From JAPOKJ01 sp031421635 (lineage in GTDB: Bacteria > Pseudomonadota > Gammaproteobacteria > Burkholderiales > Burkholderiaceae_E): a stretch of DNA of 64,000 nt. This document shows, in pieces, positions 61,946-64,000 of the stretch; the first letter of the stretch is position 1; each line of letters starts with the position of its first letter. The stretch is taken from assembly GCA_031421635.1 (NCBI GenBank), contig JANOPA010000037.1, forward strand, positions 1 to 64,000. The letters are read 5' to 3'. The notes under the pieces were generated by a model. That model was given only the letters and a program-made list of their open reading frames with translations, was not told where the DNA came from and searched no databases. A program made the position numbers and the translations under genes.

Positions 61946-64000
61946 TCAGGTCAGATCCTTACCCTCGGCCACTCGCTTGGTAATGAGTTCGGCCGGTATC
62001 CAGAAGGCTGGATCACCGTGGGGATTGGACGCGAAATCCTTCATGCGAGCGATCATATTGAAGAGACCGTACTGGTCGGCATACAACATCGGTCCACCGC
62101 GATGCAGGGGGAATCCGTAGCCGCTCAGGTAAATCAAATCGATGTCGGAGGCGCGCAGAGCGATGCCCTCATCCAAAATCTTGGCTCCTTCATTGACCAG
62201 AGCAAAAACCAAGCGCTGGACGATTTCTTCATCAGAAATTTTGCGAGGTTTTAGTCCAATCTGCTCGCGATACTTCGCGATCATGGCATCGACTTCCGGA
62301 TCTGGAATCGCATCGCGTTTGCCGGGTTGATACAAGTACCAGCCTTTGCCGGTTTTCTGACCAAATCGACCCAACTCGCAGAGCAGGTCGGCCGTCTTGG
62401 AGTAAATCATATTGGGCCGCTCTTGGGCGCGACGCTTGCGGATATACCAGCCCACGTCATTACCAGCCAAGTCGCCCATACGGAATGGCCCCATCGCGAA
62501 ACCAAATTTCTCAGCGGCCCGGTCGACCTGTGCGGGTGTAGCACCTTCGTCCAGCATAAAGCCGGCCTGGCGGCTATATTGCTCGATCATGCGATTGCCG
62601 ATAAAGCCATCACAAACCCCAGACAAGACCCCAGTCTTTTTAATCGTTTTGGACAGTGCCATGGTCGTGGCCAAAACATCCTTACCGGTCTTGGCGCCGC
62701 GCACGATCTCCAGCAATTTCATCACGTTGGCGGGCGAGAAAAAATGTGTGCCGATCACATCTTGCGGGCGCGAGGTGAAGGCCGCGATTTTGTCCACATC
62801 CAGAGTGGAGGTGTTAGACGCAAGGATGGCGCCCGGTTTCATGACTTTATCGAGCTGCTTGAACACAGTCTCTTTCACGGCCATGTCTTCGAACACTGCT
62901 TCAACCACAATGTCAGCTTGACCAACATTGTCGTAGCTCACCGTCGGGGTGATCAGTGCCATGCGCTTTTCGACATCGTCAGCGGTCATCTTGCCCTTCT
63001 TCGCCGAATTTTCGTAATTCGTACGAATCGTGGCCATACCCTTATCGAGAGCCTCTTGCTTGAGCTCAAGCATCGTCACGGGAATCCCCGCGTTGATAAA
63101 GTTCATAGTGATGCCACCACCCATGGTCCCCGCACCGATCACAGCGGCGCTCTTGACGGGTCGTACCGGAGTGCTCTCGGGTACATCGGGAATTTTGCTC
63201 GCAGCGCGTTCGGCAAAGAAAGCATGACGCAGCGCTCTTGACTCCGGTGTTGCCATCAGCTCAACGAACGCGGCTCGCTCGACGGCCATGCCTTGATCGA
63301 AGGGCAATTCGCAAGCGGCACGGACCGCGTCGATGCATTTCACCGGTGCAGGGAAGTTCTTGGCCATTGCCCCAGCAGTATTACGAGCAAACTTCAAGAA
63401 TCCGGCCGCATTGGCATATTTCACTTTCAGATCGCGAACCTTCGGCAGTCCCATATTTTCCGCCACGGCTTTGCGCGCGAAGGCAATCGCTGCATCTAGC
63501 ACTTTATCGTCCACGATTTCATCGAAGAGCTTCGTGCCTGCAAACTTTTCAGCCTTAATTGCAGTGCCGGAAACAATCATATTGGTGGCAAGTTCAAGGG
63601 GGATCACACGCGGTAAACGTTGAGTACCTCCCGCTCCCGGCAGGAGGCCGAGCTTCACCTCAGGCAAGGCTACCAAGGTCCCTTTTTGTGCGACTCTAAA
63701 GTGGCAACCCAAAGCCAACTCCAGACCACCACCCATCACCACCGAGTGTATCGCTGCCACCACAGGTTTAGTCGCCTTCTCCAATAAAACAATCAGGCTC
63801 AATAGATTGGGTTCGCCCAAGGCTTTTGGTGAGCCAAACTCACGAATATCAGCACCACCTGAAAAGGCTTTGCCCGCACCGGTGAGCACAATTGCTTTCA
63901 CCGTCGGGTCCGCCAGCGCTGTGCGTACGTCATTGGCAATACCGACTCTTAAGTCGAAGCCCAGGCCATTCACTGGCGGATTGTTCATGGTAATCACGGC
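61946..64000 (-). CDS. fadB: Multifunctional 3-hydroxyacyl-CoA dehydrogenase/enoyl-CoA hydratase (5' end outside window)
   Basis: The visible 684 codons start inside the hydratase domain (AVITMNNPPVNGLGFDLRVG), so the true start lies beyond 64000. Hydratase: TGAGKAFSGGADIREFG, VMGGGLELALGCHFRVA and ALPEVKLGLLPGAGGTQRLP with both catalytic Glu. Dehydrogenase: NAD site VIGAGTMGGGITMNFINAGI and ASNTSTLDVDKIAAF, GTHFFSPANVMKLLEIVRG with the catalytic His, then two C-terminal helical domains. It performs two steps of beta-oxidation between the acyl-CoA dehydrogenase and thiolase encoded downstream. Confidence 0.94.
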   Translation of the reverse strand, partial: AVITMNNPPVNGLGFDLRVGIANDVRTALADPTVKAIVLTGAGKAFSGGADIREFGSPKALGEPNLLSLIVLLEKATKPVVAAIHSVVMGGGLELALGCHFRVAQKGTLVALPEVKLGLLPGAGGTQRLPRVIPLELATNMIVSGTAIKAEKFAGTKLFDEIVDDKVLDAAIAFARKAVAENMGLPKVRDLKVKYANAAGFLKFARNTAGAMAKNFPAPVKCIDAVRAACELPFDQGMAVERAAFVELMATPESRALRHAFFAERAASKIPDVPESTPVRPVKSAAVIGAGTMGGGITMNFINAGIPVTMLELKQEALDKGMATIRTNYENSAKKGKMTADDVEKRMALITPTVSYDNVGQADIVVEAVFEDMAVKETVFKQLDKVMKPGAILASNTSTLDVDKIAAFTSRPQDVIGTHFFSPANVMKLLEIVRGAKTGKDVLATTMALSKTIKKTGVLSGVCDGFIGNRMIEQYSRQAGFMLDEGATPAQVDRAAEKFGFAMGPFRMGDLAGNDVGWYIRKRRAQERPNMIYSKTADLLCELGRFGQKTGKGWYLYQPGKRDAIPDPEVDAMIAKYREQIGLKPRKISDEEIVQRLVFALVNEGAKILDEGIALRASDIDLIYLSGYGFPLHRGGPMLYADQYGLFNMIARMKDFASNPHGDPAFWIPAELITKRVAEGKDLT

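Overview
The window looks like a stretch of a betaproteobacterial chromosome, most likely order Burkholderiales. The reasons are three Bug/TctC-type solute receptors without transporter partners, and the gene order mltG-tmk-holB-pilZ-tatD-ankyrin diverging from ygfZ, which is familiar from that order. The assignment is by gene content only; no rRNA gene, tRNA gene or CRISPR array was recognised.

Left accessory part (1-31300). It opens with a cut XRE regulator followed by an orphan type I-F CRISPR adaptation/interference pair: a Cas2-Cas3 fusion and a cas1 broken by one stop codon. No csy genes or array are in view. After some metabolic genes (crotonase, amidohydrolase, two Bug receptors, a CMD protein, an ABC fusion) comes a decayed CheB-CheR-PAS/hybrid kinase locus. 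It is cut by a complete-ended Tn3-family transposon (15106-20895). The transposon carries an MFS exporter, resolvase, a HepT/MntA toxin-antitoxin pair and a tnpA with four disabling lesions. Right of it lie an SDR fragment and a four-gene operon (GH39, GH144-like, MerA-like flavoprotein, SDR). A deleted ISKra4-type IS follows, then a gene graveyard: ChpS/ChpB toxin-antitoxin, integrase fragment, unknown lipoprotein, PIN fragment, headless PhnD-type protein, and a Rieske oxygenase in which a cluster-binding cysteine codon reads TGA.

Middle (31500-47200). A large exported TPR-CHAT protein is followed by a Tat-linked DUF1800/DUF1501 pair. Then come housekeeping genes: HAD phosphatase, ankyrin protein, tatD, pilZ, holB, tmk and mltG on the minus strand, with ygfZ and an NRDE protein on the plus strand, DUF4197, and a frameshifted membrane-protein remnant.

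Right part (47160-64000). It is catabolic: hot-dog thioesterase, a large secreted alpha/beta hydrolase, two MDR dehydrogenases, a Bug receptor, DUF2007, desaturase, class II aldolase and a CurA-like reductase. A beta-oxidation cluster ends the window (fadB-like, thiolase, a haloalkane dehalogenase, acyl-CoA dehydrogenase, SDR, PaaI thioesterase).

The main theme is decay by single lesions. At least seven in-frame stop codons at conserved or alignable codons, of all three types, sit in accessory genes between 4 and 31 kb, while the housekeeping block looks intact.
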